A stretch of DNA of 64,000 bases from Oenanthe sinensis (lineage: Eukaryota; Streptophyta; Magnoliopsida; Apiales; Apiaceae), in contig CM053807.1 in the NCBI GenBank assembly GCA_028671895.1, positions 50,335,903 through 50,399,902 of the forward strand, read 5' to 3'. The notes under the pieces were generated by a model. It did no database searches and had not been told where the DNA came from. It saw only the letters and a program-made list of their open reading frames with translations. The position numbers and the translations under genes are program-made. Positions 51,101 to 63,920 of the stretch are shown here, in pieces. Numbering within the stretch: position 1 is the stretch's first letter; each line of letters starts with the position of its first letter.

Positions 51101-52459
51101 AGGCCTTTGCGCTTCGGTGCGCGTTGCGCGTTTAATAACACTGCATGTAGCACAGATATATATTGTCTTTGCTACGGGAAAACATTTTTTTGTTGTTAAA
51201 CTATGCAATATTTTATTGGAGGTCTATTCATTTCCTGTGAATTTACCTTCATTGGATACAAATGTTGTATCTGTCCTTTGTTAATAAAAAAATGAAGTTG
51301 TAAATATAAGTTTGACGCAGAGATAATAGCTCAAAATATGTGCAGTAACAGAGAAGTCTGGACAAAACAAGGTGGGGATTGGGGGGCTTACACCCTGAAA
51401 TTTGTGTCAACTGATGTTAATAAGGGGCAAAAGAACATTTGGAGAAGTAACCATCTTCTATTTACAATTCCAATTATCACATAGATGGTGTAGTAACCAA
51501 TAAATAAGAACGCGACAATTAGAAGAGAATAAAAGATATGATAAGTCAAGTAGTTGTCATACTAAGCTAATTGAGGTTATAATACATAAAATAATTTAAA
51601 CTAATTAGTCTATTCTCCCATCATTCATTTCACAAACTATAAAAATAGTGTTACAAGTTTACAATCATAAAGTGCTTCCCTGTCCCCTCCCCCTTCCAAA
51701 AAAAAAAGGGAGTCTAGTTTGGGTCAAGTAGGTATCTTTTCTATCAGTAGCAGTAGAAATAGTATAACGGAAAATGAGCTCAAGTTTCAAGATTACCTGA
51801 ACTACACATACAATTACTAGTCATTTGACCACTCAGAACATCACATAAGGAAATTAAAGAAAACACTTTCCACATGAAAGATACATTTTGGTTTACAACT
51901 CATTGCAAGACTATCTTGTTTCAATTAAAAAGTTCATGATTCAAAAACTAGTTACAGGAGGCTTGTCATAGGTAATTAACTGAACAGCAAGACATAATAC
52001 TACCATCTAAGCAAACCTCAATCGTCCTATAAAAAATTCAAATTATCTATCAATGTCGCACTCTTTATGGTCTCCTAAATTTTCATCTAAACGATCAATT
52101 GCTTAAAATTTCAAGATTTTCATTTAAAAAGTGTTCAGTAGAAGAAACATCACAAAACGCCTTGGGCCAAGACTATAAGTCAAGTAAAATCACTTAAATA
52201 CCTAAACCAATTCAACCAATCCATTCGATAAAACAAAAGGCTGATAAAACCCTAGGCCCGTCACTATCAATCAAGAAAAATAGCTACTGTGGCTCAAAAA
52301 ATGAATAAAAAAACAGCAAAAATACATACAAAAAAAGGTGAGGGTATAAATGGAACTAACAGTATCAGAGTCAAGCTTAATAGAAGGACCCCCAAGAGCT
52401 CCTTCGCCTGATAAAAGTTGCCTCAGCCTTGAAGGCAAACTCGATCTTAGGGTTGCCAT
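36141..52459 (-). CDS. UPL1/UPL2: HECT-type E3 ubiquitin ligase UPL1/UPL2, 16 exons, 3,662 aa
   Basis: Transfers ubiquitin to substrates via a HECT cysteine. Minus-strand exons: 52459-52361, 49838-49743, 49663-49457, 49315-42790, 42607-41544, 41471-41172, 41093-40889, 40605-40334, 40243-39948, 39367-38248, 38163-38017, 37789-37709, 37621-37396, 37305-37166, 36943-36837 and 36243-36141 (10,989 nt). It starts MATLRSSLPSRLRQLLSGEG. DUF908/DUF913 armadillo-like regions fill the N-terminal third. A UBA domain (STIVEMGFSRPRAEEALRQV) lies near residue 1310 and a UIM-like DDELARALVMSLGSS near 1355. A D/E run spans about 2150-2230. DUF4414 (FLDALPEELRAEVLSAQ) lies in 2310-2760. The HECT domain occupies about the last 370 residues, with active-site C3629 in SAHTCFNQLDLPEYPSK; the protein ends EGFGFG. 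A 5'-UTR intron is likely at 52502-52628. All parts look intact. UPL1 and UPL2 cannot be told apart here. Confidence 0.98.
36361..36790. repeat. Inverted and direct repeats in the last UPL intron
   Basis: GTAATCATGGTTAT (36380-36393) pairs perfectly with ATAACCATGATTAC (36458-36471). A second, diverged version of the enclosed sequence lies at about 36715-36785. Both contain GACTAG, AAGGTA.TCGG, TCGAGGCT and GACTTGG in the same order. This could be the two ends of a small eroded element about 400 bp long. Confidence 0.5.
50675..51143. mobile_element. hAT-type MITE in UPL intron 1
   Basis: Ends CAGTGTTGTTAAAAACGCG and, reversed, CAGTGTTATTAAACGCGCAA. The 8 bp CATGTAGC flank it on both sides (50667-50674, 51144-51151), a perfect hAT-type duplication. 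The left arm has many GAAGCGC/GCGC units and the right arm has the complementary GCGCTTC, giving a GC-rich foldback within an AT-rich intron. Confidence 0.92.
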
Positions 52460-52781
52460 ATAAACACCCCTTTTCTTTCACTTTCTTGCTACTTTCATAA
52501 ACTGTAAAGCCAACATATACATACAACAAACACAGACATATATCAAAATCAACAAACTGAAAAAGACCATAAAGACACAAACTTTAACATCATCGATCAA
52601 AAATCAAGTGTGTGGATATCGAAAATACCTAGTTGAGAAGACCCAGAATCGCGGATTGATAAACATCCGAAAGACTCAACCTTGTAGAGAGAAAGAAAGA
52701 TATATATGTATAACAGAGAGAGAGAGAGGTGAGAGAGAGTAGTAGGGCACAAGAGTAAAGAAAGAAAAGCCCAAAAGTGAT

Positions 52782-52819
<38 letters not shown>

Positions 52820-53050
52820 GAGAGAGATGAGAGGGTTTTTTTTTTGGGTGTGTGTGAATTGTAATGGGGGTAAGTAGATGGTTTTTTAACCCTGGGGTAA
52901 CGGAGGATTTTATACAGGGGGGTTGGGGAGCTGCTGAGGCGGAGTGGCTTCTACCACGGGTCTAGTCCTACTAGGTGAATTTTAGTATGTGGTTTTTGCT
53001 TCTAGACCCTTCTTTTTTTTCTCTTTTTTTACTTTTGCCCCTGATGGTTT
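52460..53050 (-). promoter_or_regulatory. 5' UTR and promoter region of the UPL gene
   Basis: A donor-like CTAG|GTATTTTC at 52629 and an acceptor-like TTTACAG ending at 52502 would define a 5'-UTR intron. Upstream lies a GA-rich tract (about 52708-52828, including a near-pure GA microsatellite at 52785-52829), common in plant leader/promoter DNA. No TATA box is evident, as is often the case for housekeeping genes. Confidence 0.45.
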
Positions 53051-56000
53051 CTTCAACTATTAAATGTTAGAGAAAAAATAATAATTAAATGTTAGCTTTA
53101 GATTCTTTTGATTAAAAAAATTGCTTTCGAGTTTATTTGGTAATGATATTGTGTTCAATCCAATTTGAGTATATTTTATTTTCTTAAAATTGAACAAATT
53201 TTTTCTTTAAGCATATATAAGCTTATAATTGGACAGATTGATTATATTATATTTTTATTGGTATTTTATATAAAAAATTATTATATTCAACTTTTTTGTA
53301 AATTTGAGAATTTATATTATGATGTATTTTATTATTTTATGTAAATTTGTTAAATAAATGGATGTTAATAAATTAATTAGAAAAAATAATTTAATAATAA
53401 TTTAAATGTAAATATAATTCTATATAATATAAATATGTATATAATTTATATCCAAGGTTCAAGTACGACCAAATTTTTAATGTTTTCATTTTGATAATAT
53501 AATATAGGAGTTGCATTGTATAGAGACTGCTATTTAATTTGGAGACTGTGTAAATTATATATATACTAGTTGTAGAATATTGCAAATATATTATTATGTA
53601 ATATATTTTATACTAATTTTTGCTTGCAGTATATACATGATCTCTAAGTATTTCCGTCTATTAAACTCATTTTTATAATATAGTTATATTTTTATCATTT
53701 TAGATTAAAAATAGTAATCTTTCTTGAAATGTTACAAATGTTATAACTAGCCTCAAAACACTTTTTATGTACTTTTTAGAAAAAACAAATACTTAAAATA
53801 TTTTTAAAATACAACATTTCAATACATAAAAATCTTGCATTAGGCCATAAAACTCGACATGTCCTTGCAAATGATTGATGAGAAAAATAAAATTAATTCT
53901 TAGATTTAATTTTTTATCAATCACCTAAAATTGAATTATCTTTATTTAATGTTGAAGTTTGATATTATCTAAAATTCGATATATAAAGTGAAGGTTTGTT
54001 TAAATTTAATTTTTGATATTTATCTATTTTAAGGAACGATCGCACTTAATCATTGATAATTTAAGAAGAACACACTTAAAACGCACTAGTGTGATTGATG
54101 TTCATGATATAGATTTAAATTTGTGTTGACCTTGAACGTCTCATAAAATATTTATATATCTCAAATAAATATAACAATCAAGATATAACGAGCCAATAGT
54201 AAAAGATGAATATTTGCCCAAAATTCAGGATATTTTGAATGTACTTTATTATTTGATTGGACCAGACAATGTGATTTTACAATTACTACATCTTACCAAC
54301 ATTATTTTTTTTAGATGACAATCTGATTTTACAATTACTACATCATACTAACATTTTTTTTAGCTAAATATCATACTAACATTTTCATTTAATCCAACTC
54401 AACAACCCTTGATTTCCCCCATTTCATGCTAAATATCAAACAAAATCCTTTCAATCAATTTTAAGAACATCTCCAATATAGTGCGCCAAATATACGTGGC
54501 ATGAAATTCTTAATTATCGCCCTATTGGAGATATAAGGATGTCAATTTTTGACATTTCTCGACACTCTCTCAAAAGGGGTAGAAGACAAATTTAACATAC
54601 TATTTATGTACAAGTATTTGTTAGGAGTAGTTGATGTGAAGATCATTTGGCATTGTACAGAGTGCCAACTATTACATTAAAAAGTTGCCCAAGAAAAAAT
54701 AAAATATTATTATTTATAGTGAATTGACAATTTTGACACCTTAGGAGTGCCTTTATTAAGAGATGCTCTAATATGATATTCGACTCTCACTCCAAATCAT
54801 CTTTTGGACTTTCGGCCTCAAAAAATAATTTCATCGATATTTATCTTGATCTTGTGCATCACGTATTTAGACCGATACTCAGAGTTATTGCTATTGTTGG
54901 GAGGCTAGTAATTGATGTTTTTTTTTGAAATTGAGCATTTCTTAACCGGTTAAGAATCACTCTAGCAATCAAATAACAATTATATCAGCGCATAATTTAT
55001 TTTTCCAAATAACATCATTACAAGCTTTCCAAATTTCGCAATCTATTATATTCGTTTCTTCAACGAGTACATTCTATCTAATAAACATTTAAACCATGAA
55101 AATAAATTATGTTACAAAAACAACAACATACTTGTATCGATTTTACTGGGGTATTCTCTTAAGCGGATTTGATAATAGAGTATTTGTAGTTGATCAAGTA
55201 GTACTAAAGGAGCAGAGGTAAAAACACATAAATATGCATGATCAGACATGTAGATATAATTAACATAGTTTTATGTCATATAATTAACATAGTTTTATGT
55301 CATTTACTTTTAACACATTCAGATTCTTGACTTATTAAAGTATTGAGTTTTTTTGAATAATTTAAATAGTTATAAATAAAAATATTATAATCACTGATTC
55401 AGCTGTATTTCAATGCGTAGGATTTACAATTTAATGAAGTTTTGCAATATAACTTATTGCCCGTTTATCACGTACATATGTAACTTAATTTTTTTATATA
55501 AATTTAATTGATGTTTTATTGTTGCAAAACATTTACAACATTCACGATATATAAACTCTAGCACGATCAAGTAAATTCACACCCGACTAAAAGCATAAAA
55601 AACCGTCTATGCTTCTTTATCACACAAAATAAGCGGTGCAAATACACGTTAACATGCTTTGAACTCAACCGAACCGTAGTAACGTTTATATTTTGATTCC
55701 ATGTAATCTGTGAAGGGTTCCTGACAATCGATTGTCAGGAACTAGTTACATAACATACTCTGTTTAAGCATTCGATTGAGCATGTCAGAATAAAAAAAAA
55801 TCATATCCGTGAAAAATTACTGGCGGAAAGGATGAATTAAGCAGGTTGTTGGCCCAATACGACACAAATTGAGGAGAAAATGTCCTAAATAACACATCCC
55901 AAAAAAATGGTCCTAAATAGCACTGCAAAACGCTATATAGTGTGGCGTGCAGGGAAAGGGGTGAAAACGTTATTTCGTGTAGTGTTTTGTACTTTTTTAA

Positions 56001-58038
56001 ATTTTTTTCGGGGCAAAACGCTACTTTATCTTGGGTTTTGAACTTAAAACGCAACTTAAAATAGCGTTTTTGGGCTACACGCTAGATCGTGTAGCGTTTT
56101 GAATTTTTTTCTTCTCATAACTCCAAATGTGAGACTATGTCACGTTTTTAACTAAAAAAAATAAAAATTCTATACGCTACACGATATAGCGTTTTGAAGT
56201 GTTATTTTGGGTCATTGTTACGGCCTGTGTCATTTAGGACATTATATTCCCAAATTGTGCCACTAACGGCTTTTTCTCAATTAAGCAGACTCCAATTCCT
56301 TTGTTGCTGCTCAATTGCTCATACAAAACTACTTATATATAATTTTTTTTATTAAAACTATAATATGGCTTTGGTTATTTGATTTAGTTATTTTGAGAAT
56401 ATCATTCAAACTTTTTTAAAGTTTAAAATTTGAAGTTAGTTTTATTTAGAGACTTTTATTATTTTTATTTTTGTTAAAAACATACAATATTTGGATTTTA
56501 TTTTTATAAGTATGAATTTATAAAAAGTTTTAGAATATATTTTTTTAATCCATTACTCATGCTTTTTTAAAAAGTTACTAAATTACAAATTTTTAATATA
56601 TTATAATATAAAAAAATTTGTGACTAAAGATAATTAAATGTAATTATAATTTTATTTAAATAATATTTAACATCATATATTTCTATATATACTCTTTTTT
56701 TTCTAAAAATAATAAAATATATATTTTACAAATATAATTGTAACTTTATTATAACTTCAAAATATAATATATATTTTATTAAATTTTACACTTTTAAAAA
56801 TAATTTGAATGGTTTTCAAAAATAATTAAATTAGAAAACCAAAGTCATCGAGATTTTAATAGAAAAAAATGTTTGCAAGTGTTTGGTATCTGTTATTATT
56901 TTTTTTAATCCTGACACTTGCCTGCTCAGCCGGACGGTTGTTAAACAGTATGTTACTTAAGATTGTCACGGACCAGTATGAACCCATCTGTAAATTTTGG
57001 GTTCATATTCTTGGATCCGAATTTATCTTTTGCGTGAAGCAGTATTGCAGCCGAAATTCTCATAATGCAAATTCTATACAATAAATCCTACTCATATATA
57101 TTATATATTTCTGAAAATCGAGCAATCGGTTTCTGTATGTGTTTTACATAAGTTGAGTTTTATACGCTTTCAGCGCTGACAACATTGCCACAGTTCAACA
57201 ATGCTCTCCAGTCTGCAGAGAATTTTGAAGCCCTTTCTCAATGAAACTGTTCACAACAGCTTTTCAGAATCAACTAGTCTAAACATACTCGATGGCCCGC
57301 CCTATAATAATGAAGCAATTATATAGATTATTCCTGATCCTATCAAGAACCAAAGCATTTTACAACCCTATTGGGTATGATTTCAACATTTAAAATCAGC
57401 CATGACAGTAAACATTGCCCCGTATAAAGAGGCCACCTACCCAGACCATTAAAACAAATTAAGAGTCTTAGAGCCAGCTTTTCTGTTTAAATAAGAATGT
57501 AATAACCAAGGGCTAAGAGCATAATTTATATTATGAAATTAGCAAGCCACTTATACTTCCATCAGACTAAACATTTTTAGTAAACATAGTAGACCATGTA
57601 TAAAACATACCAACTGCAACTTGAGCAAATGGTGCAGAAAACCTTTAGAAGCTAAAAGCAAGAAATGTTTCATACTGAAAACTAAAATAAGAAAACTTTA
57701 CGAGTTCTTATCCACAAATCTATATTTTCTAATAAGAAAACCTGTAGCACCTGAAGTATCTTCCATTTTTAACTTAGCCAAAGCATAACTACTTTGCAAA
57801 TATCACGACAAAAAATTTCCTCTTTTTTCCAATATGAACCCATGCCAAGTATTACATGGAAAAAGATTCATATATTCTGATGGACTTATCTATACAAATT
57901 TGAAGACAAGCCAACGGAATTATAGAAGACTTTTAGTAAATGATGTCAAGAGGTAACTGGGTTGGGCTGGCTTCATACATGCTTCAGGAATTTAGGACTG
58001 TTAAAGCTGAAGTAGTCACTATTGCAGAAGGTTGCTGA
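53050..58038. other. Gene-free AT-rich spacer
   Basis: Contains a 52-bp tandem repeat (two copies from 54265, a third partial), a 24-bp duplication at 55257-55304, and long-TIR repeat copy 2. The open frame at 56869-57084 (71 codons) begins with a hydrophobic stretch that superficially resembles a signal peptide but has no family match I know. From about 57.1 kb the composition becomes less AT-rich, possibly 3' UTR of the GATA gene. Confidence 0.6.
55842..56282. mobile_element. Long-TIR non-coding repeat, copy 2
   Basis: The left end is GTTGGCCCAATACGACACAA, with AAAATGTCCTAAATAACACA and AAAATGGTCCTAAATAGCAC further in. The right end reversed shows TGGCACAATTTGGGAATATA, AATGTCCTAAATGACACAGG and AATGACCCAAAATAACACTT. 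The interior has palindrome-like ACACGCTAGATCGTGTAGCG and CGCTACACGATATAGCGTTT. It matches copy 1 at 35249-35686 in organisation and TIR sequence. Confidence 0.7.
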
Positions 58039-61000
58039 TTAATGAGTGTACACCGGCGAAGAAACAAAATTAGATTTGTCAACTTCACCCTACAAAAATG
58101 GAAAGAGAATAAAAAAAACATAACCATCGAGTTAAATAGCTAAAAGTACCACCAAAAAGAACGTCCAAGCAAAAAAATAGTAAATAACTGGCTTTTTGGT
58201 ACTCCATGCATACCTGTTCAATTTGCATCAAAGGGTTATCAAGTGACTTCTTGGGAATAATCCTCAATGATCCCTGCATATTTTTAACACATAAATGATT
58301 TGCTCTGAAAATATTTAAATATGCATTGAATAAATTTTTTATTCCAAAATATATGTCAAGCATAAGGTTACTTTACGAGTATAATGGTCTGTACGCACTA
58401 CACAAATGTCAACTTCATGAGTATAATGACATGCATTTTTTGGACGACAGTATAATGAACTTGACATAGGTAATCTTTCAAACAGTTGTCACTTGTGCTT
58501 GTAATTTTTTGTTCTATGCGGCTTCTTGAGTAAATATAAAAATGAATTTAGAAAGTTTTTAAGTCTTTAATATAAACAGTACCTATTTCCAGAAGCCATG
58601 TACCAAAAATGTGAAACCACAGAACATGTATATACCATAGGTTAAACACTGTCCACAATAACAAATTGAAAAATATTGATATAAGGTATAATTGTATAAA
58701 CTATTAACAAAACCTACATCCTGAAGCCATGGACCCAAATAGGTAAGGCCATAGAAAATGCACATACCATAATCAAACACAGTGTTCACGTTATCAAACC
58801 ATAATAATAATAAAAAACCATCTTTATCAATTAAAATGTTAAAGCCAGTTTAAACTAAATTCCAACTACATGGAATTCCCATGTCGAAGAATGTAGGTAA
58901 TACACCCTATGTTCTGAAACCGAGATGCATAAATTAATTGCAAATGCCAGCCACCAGCACCATACCAAATAAACAGACTACAAACGTATCTAGCTGGAAA
59001 TACCAGATCATAACCCAGTCAGAACTCGGAACCTAACCATATAGTTCATTCAAGACTAAGCAGAAACTTCTAGTGACCTAGCAAGCTGCAAATTCAAATT
59101 GGTTAGAGACTTATATGCAATTCATGTCCAGCATGATACTCTTACAACCTAATATTCAAAATTTTGTATCGAATTATAAAAGCACTGATGGGAAACATCT
59201 ATATGAAGTTCATTTAATTCTCAGGACACTGGGATTCCACTCACATAAGCATAAAACAAACCTGAAGCAGATGCTAACATAATGAAGAATTTGTACACTG
59301 CATTTTAGTAATCCTCAATCCTTACAAGTGCGCTCTTTGTGCGTAGCAGACTTGCTCTATATCCAAGGCCAGTATGTAGATATAGAAGCTTTAAAAATAT
59401 TTCATCCATATGACTATGTAACATTCACCAAAGTAACTATGTTCAGCTATATTTTAGTCAAGTAACCTAATCAAATGGTGATTGAAAGATCGTCCACGCA
59501 TTAATGGAGCAAAATTTACAATCATTTCAACAGAAAGCCACAAGCAATCAACTACCAATACAGACAAGGGAGGAAAATATATGCAAAATAACGAAGATGA
59601 ATGAAAGTAAAAGCAGTGCACTGATTAGAGATATAATGAATAACTATCAAGGTCTTAGAAACTAAAAGCATTAAGGTTATACCTTTTGTGCCCAGTAAAG
59701 CCCACATGCATTGCATAGAGTCCTTGGGCCATCTGGCCCTTTTCGCATCATAGGGGTGCATCTTGAACTGGTGCCACAATGCTTGCACCTAGAAAAGGAA
59801 GACATATTCCACAAATTAACAGTAGAAAGTAGAAACAGTGAACATAGTAGCTACGATAAATCAGGCCCAAACATAGTTCGGCTAAAATATATCACTTTCC
59901 ACATAAGAAACATACAAAAAGAAACTTGTGGCTTAAAATTGACTTCAAGTTAAAATTTAAAATGTTATACTCAAACTTAGTTCAGTTACATATTCTAAGT
60001 TCGTAACTTGACTTGATATATACATATTACTTATAATATTTATGTAATCTTATTTTTAATAACTTGTGAGTTACACATTACAAATTAAACAAATCCAAAC
60101 TTACAATAATTCAAAAGTAAAAAACTACTTCTACTTGTAGTTATAGAAGTAACTTTAAGCAACAACTAACTGTCAATGCACAATGTCTCTAAATTTTGAT
60201 AAATTAACAGTTCCTGTTTACTGCTTTTCTTTACTAGTGAATGCGAGTTGACAAAGTAAAAACAAATAACAAAGATCTGAGAAAGAGAATCTTCAACTAT
60301 ATAGCTCTATAAATAAATATAAAAAGTATGATATAATGACAAGTGATCTAGATCAACTATATAGATATAACTCACAGAGTTTCTGGTGTGCTTTCATCTT
60401 GCCTAGAATCATCAGCATTTGAAACAGTAGAATCTTCTGATGCTTTAGAAGTAAATTGACCCTTCTTACGATGCATCCTGATATAATGTTCCGTATATCC
60501 ATTAGATTTAAAAAAGAAATATAAACCATTCCTAAACAGCTGTAATATTGTAAAGAATACTAATCTTCTAATACATGGTCAGAACTTAGAAGTAACTCAC
60601 TCTACAAACCAAAAAGTACATAGTAAAACAAAACAATATCCTGAAACTGAGTGCAAATGTTATATAGATCAGAACCGAATTATTATTGTAAGCCAGATCA
60701 GCTCATGATAAATAATATAGCAACAATGGACCATGCAGCTATGCAACAATATGTTTGGGGCCCTGCATGTGTGCAAATGTTTTTATATATAATTCATCAC
60801 AATCAGATGCAAGCCCAGTGGACAAAGCCAAACAATAGTTAATATGCAAGGGGTTTAAGGAATTTATTAGCACTACAATACAAATAACAACTTCCAAAAA
60901 CAATGAGACAGAACAAGATCTCTGTGTGTGTGTGAGAGAGAGAGAGAGAGATGTGCAAATATGAGGAGTGACGTGTAATACTATAACATGACTTCTGGAA

Positions 61001-62423
61001 TAAAGCTACAAAGTCTCTTTAACAAGCCTACATCATAACAAAAACTTTACAAGTATCTCAAAAAGCATTGATCAGTTATGAATTGCAAATGACATGGGGT
61101 AAGCACAAATTTTCTTTTTCATTTATATACTCCATCCATCCCATTTTAGAAGTCTCTTCTGAAAAAATAACGCATATTAAGAAATGTTAGTTGTGTAACA
61201 ATTTTCCGTGCTTATCATATTTATTATAGTAATTTTATACTACGAGGTAAATTTGAAGTCAATTTTGCATTGGAAATGACAAAATAAGAGGTAGGTTTGA
61301 ATATTTTTACATGGGAAATAGAATTGGACAACTATTATGGGATAAAAAAAATCTCCAAAAGAGACTAGTAAAATGGGATGGAGGGAGTACTGTTAAAAGG
61401 GTTTAAATATACCATATTAGTATTTCATATTCCTGTTATGACTTGTATTCATATAGGGCTGAGCTCAAGTGAACTAATTATCCGGAAAACTACTATGTTA
61501 TGTACTTACATAACATGTATGTGTTTTGTAAACATCTTTTCACTATTTTTTTTTCAAATAAGTAAATTTTCCTCATAATAATTGTGTTTGTATTTAGTAA
61601 ACACATGTATTTTTGACAAAAGATGTAACAATTTTACCGTAATTTTACCGATTCGATACAGGGTGAGACAGAGACAGGGCTGCGACACAGCCCACTGACT
61701 GAGCCCACCCAAAATGGCCCAATCTGATTTTACCGTAATTTGGAAGCAACGTTTCTCATCAAACTCGACTTGTTTCCATCATTCTTTCTCACATATATAC
61801 AAACACCCGTATATATACACAAAACTACATCTCCTTCTAGTTTATTATATGTAAAAATCTCTGTTTTTATATATGTGTGTATTTGAAGTCTCTTTTCAAT
61901 AGTGACAATTAGCTCAAGTGGTCAATAGTAACAGTGGGGTAAGTGAGTGTTTGACATATACAAATCCTATATATGCATAAAAATGTATATATATTTTTTG
62001 TCGTGTCCCATGTTGAGGACTCTGTGATAATTGGCGAATTCCCATGTCCCCGTATCCGAATTCGGGTTGGAGTTTTTCGGGTCAATTTCGGGTTGACCTT
62101 AAAGTGACCCGGAAAATTCGGGTCATTTCCGGGTTGATTTCAAGTTACCCGAAATGAACCAAAATTATATATATAATATAATTTAAATATATTAAAATTT
62201 TTAAATATTATATATTTTATTTAAATATTATTAAAAATAATTTTTATAATAAAAATAATTATTTTTTATTTATATTTATGAATAAATTATAATTATTTCG
62301 GGTCGGGTTCGGAATGGGTATTCTGACCCATTAAAATTTTGGGTCGGGTTCGGACTGGGTTAAAATTCTGACCCGAGCCTGTCAGCGCAACCCGAACCCG
62401 TAACCCGAAATGGCCACCCCTAC

Positions 62424-62465
<42 letters not shown>

Positions 62466-63796
62466 GATAATTGCAAGGAAAGAATTACGTTAAATTTTGA
62501 TGAGCAAATACAATCACAATTCACACGAGTGAAGTTAAACATATTAGCCTCGACATCATGGTTAAAAAATAGCATTTTTGTCAATCAAGGTACAAATCCT
62601 CTTAGTATATAAACTACATTAACTACGAGAAATTACAAGCAAGAAATTGTGATCTTTAGATTAACAGCTATATCCAAAAATATCAGTGAGAAATTAAATA
62701 ACAATAAGGTATCATTATATTGTTATTACTGAATGCATCTAAAAAAATAATGTAGCCATCTAAACAAATTATAAATTTAAAACATTTCAGGAATCTCACT
62801 GCAAAATAAACTTAAGAGACATTTAAATAAAGGGCACACCTTAATGCAACTTCATGACGAACATCATATCTAATTTTCTTCTCATAGCACCGATTCCGTT
62901 TCTTCTGATAGAACCTGCGGAGAGACGCAGCTCTCTCCGGATCACTACACCTCTGTGGATAATCTTTTGGATACTGTGCCTGAGGACCAAGTCATATTCT
63001 TATCATCATAGGCAAACAAAAAACCAGTAAATAAAAAACTCGTAAATCCAATGACAGTACCGGAGGATTCCTATATGCTATATCAGCAGGTTGCGGAGTT
63101 GAAGGAAGCTCACATCCACCTAGTATCAGAAGCACCTGTTGTACCTGTAATAACCATCAACCCCTCTCAACAAACAATTCAAATCACCCGGAAAAAGACA
63201 TCCATAGTAAAACACCGCACCTCAGAAAAATATATGCTCTAATCTACAACACTAAACCCTAGCAATTGATCACACAATAAATTCAATTTTATTTCTAGAA
63301 ACACATTCAAATTAACTTCCAACAATTTTACAGCAGTAAAATATATGTCGATAGCAAGATACTATACAATATATCTCAACAAAACATATGCTCTAATCCA
63401 TAGTAATAAACCCTAGCAATTTGATCAAACAGAAAATTCGTTAAAGTAACTAATTACAATTTTTTCTGCTGTAATTAAAATAAAAAACAAAAATCACACA
63501 CATATACACACAGAGAGATGTGCCCTAACCTTCTCAGCAGTAACAGTGTCAAACACATAAACCTGACCACCGAACGACAGCGTAAGCTGATCAGCTGTGT
63601 TTCCGCATTGCGAAACGGCGTCGTACGACACAGCAGCTTCACTACCTTCAATAACTTCATAATTAGCGATAGTATCCCCTTCTTCAAAGCCCTGCGCTTC
63701 ATCATACGTCAATTCATGTGGAACCGGATCGATCGGCACGCCGGCAACGGCGCCGTGGTGGCTCGGATAGTTCATCGGCTGATTGTGGTTGTACAT
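58039..63796 (-). CDS. TIFY-CCT-GATA transcription factor (ZML/GATA24-25-28 type), 7 exons, 269 aa
   Basis: Nuclear regulator; Arabidopsis ZML relatives act in light and stress responses. Exons: 63796-63530, 63144-63061, 62979-62840, 60477-60376, 59788-59683, 58273-58214 and 58089-58039 (810 nt, consistent phase). Exon 1 opens MYNHNQPMNYPSHHG. The TIFY motif is the TLSFGGQVYVFD variant near residue 78. The CCT domain spans exons 3-4 (RAASLRRFYQKKRNRCYEKK, IRYDVRHEVALRMHRKKGQF). Exon 5 is a C-x2-C-x20-C-x2-C GATA finger (CKHCGTSSRCTPMMRKGPDG ... LCNACGLYWAQK), the loop of 20 that marks the ZIM/ZML class. The C-terminal tail (GSLRIIPKKS to SSPVYTH) is shorter than in the Arabidopsis proteins I know, so an additional exon or isoform is possible. 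Intron 3 (60478-62839) holds two transposon remnants. Confidence 0.95.
61130..61387. mobile_element. Stowaway-like MITE (258 bp) in GATA intron 3
   Basis: Terminal repeats CTCCATCCATCCCATTTTAG and, reversed, CTCCCTCCATCCCATTTTAC. TA dinucleotides flank both sides (61128-61129, 61388-61389). Non-coding. Confidence 0.95.
62041..62422. mobile_element. hAT-like repeat remnant in GATA intron 3
   Basis: The right end, reversed, starts TAGGGGTGGCCATTTCGGGT, the form typical of many plant hAT MITEs. Both arms are dense in TTCGGGTCGGGTT/AACCCGAACCCG phrases, as in the element at 24283-25010. The left terminus is not recognisable, so it is probably truncated. A TA-microsatellite (about 62434-62462) follows directly. 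Confidence 0.6.
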
Positions 63797-63910
63797 TGTT
63801 GATTTTATCAAGAAATTGAAGAGCTTTTTTGATTATTTTACATAGAGATTTGAGCTTGCCCTAACCCTAGAGTGCGAGTACTGTGTGTGTGTGTGAATTA
63901 CATGTGAAAG

Positions 63911-63920
63911 ATATATATAA
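63911..63920 (-). promoter_or_regulatory. TATA-like box of the GATA gene
   Basis: TTATATATAT on the minus strand, about 115-124 nt upstream of the ATG at 63796, within a GT/CA-rich leader. Confidence 0.5.

Noticed and set aside
56869..57084. Possible small secreted peptide (hydrophobic start)
   Set aside because: The hydrophobic stretch could be chance in T-rich DNA; no cysteine pattern or family similarity, and no supporting promoter.
62434..62462. TA run as a regulatory element
   Set aside because: Simple microsatellite next to a transposon remnant inside an intron.
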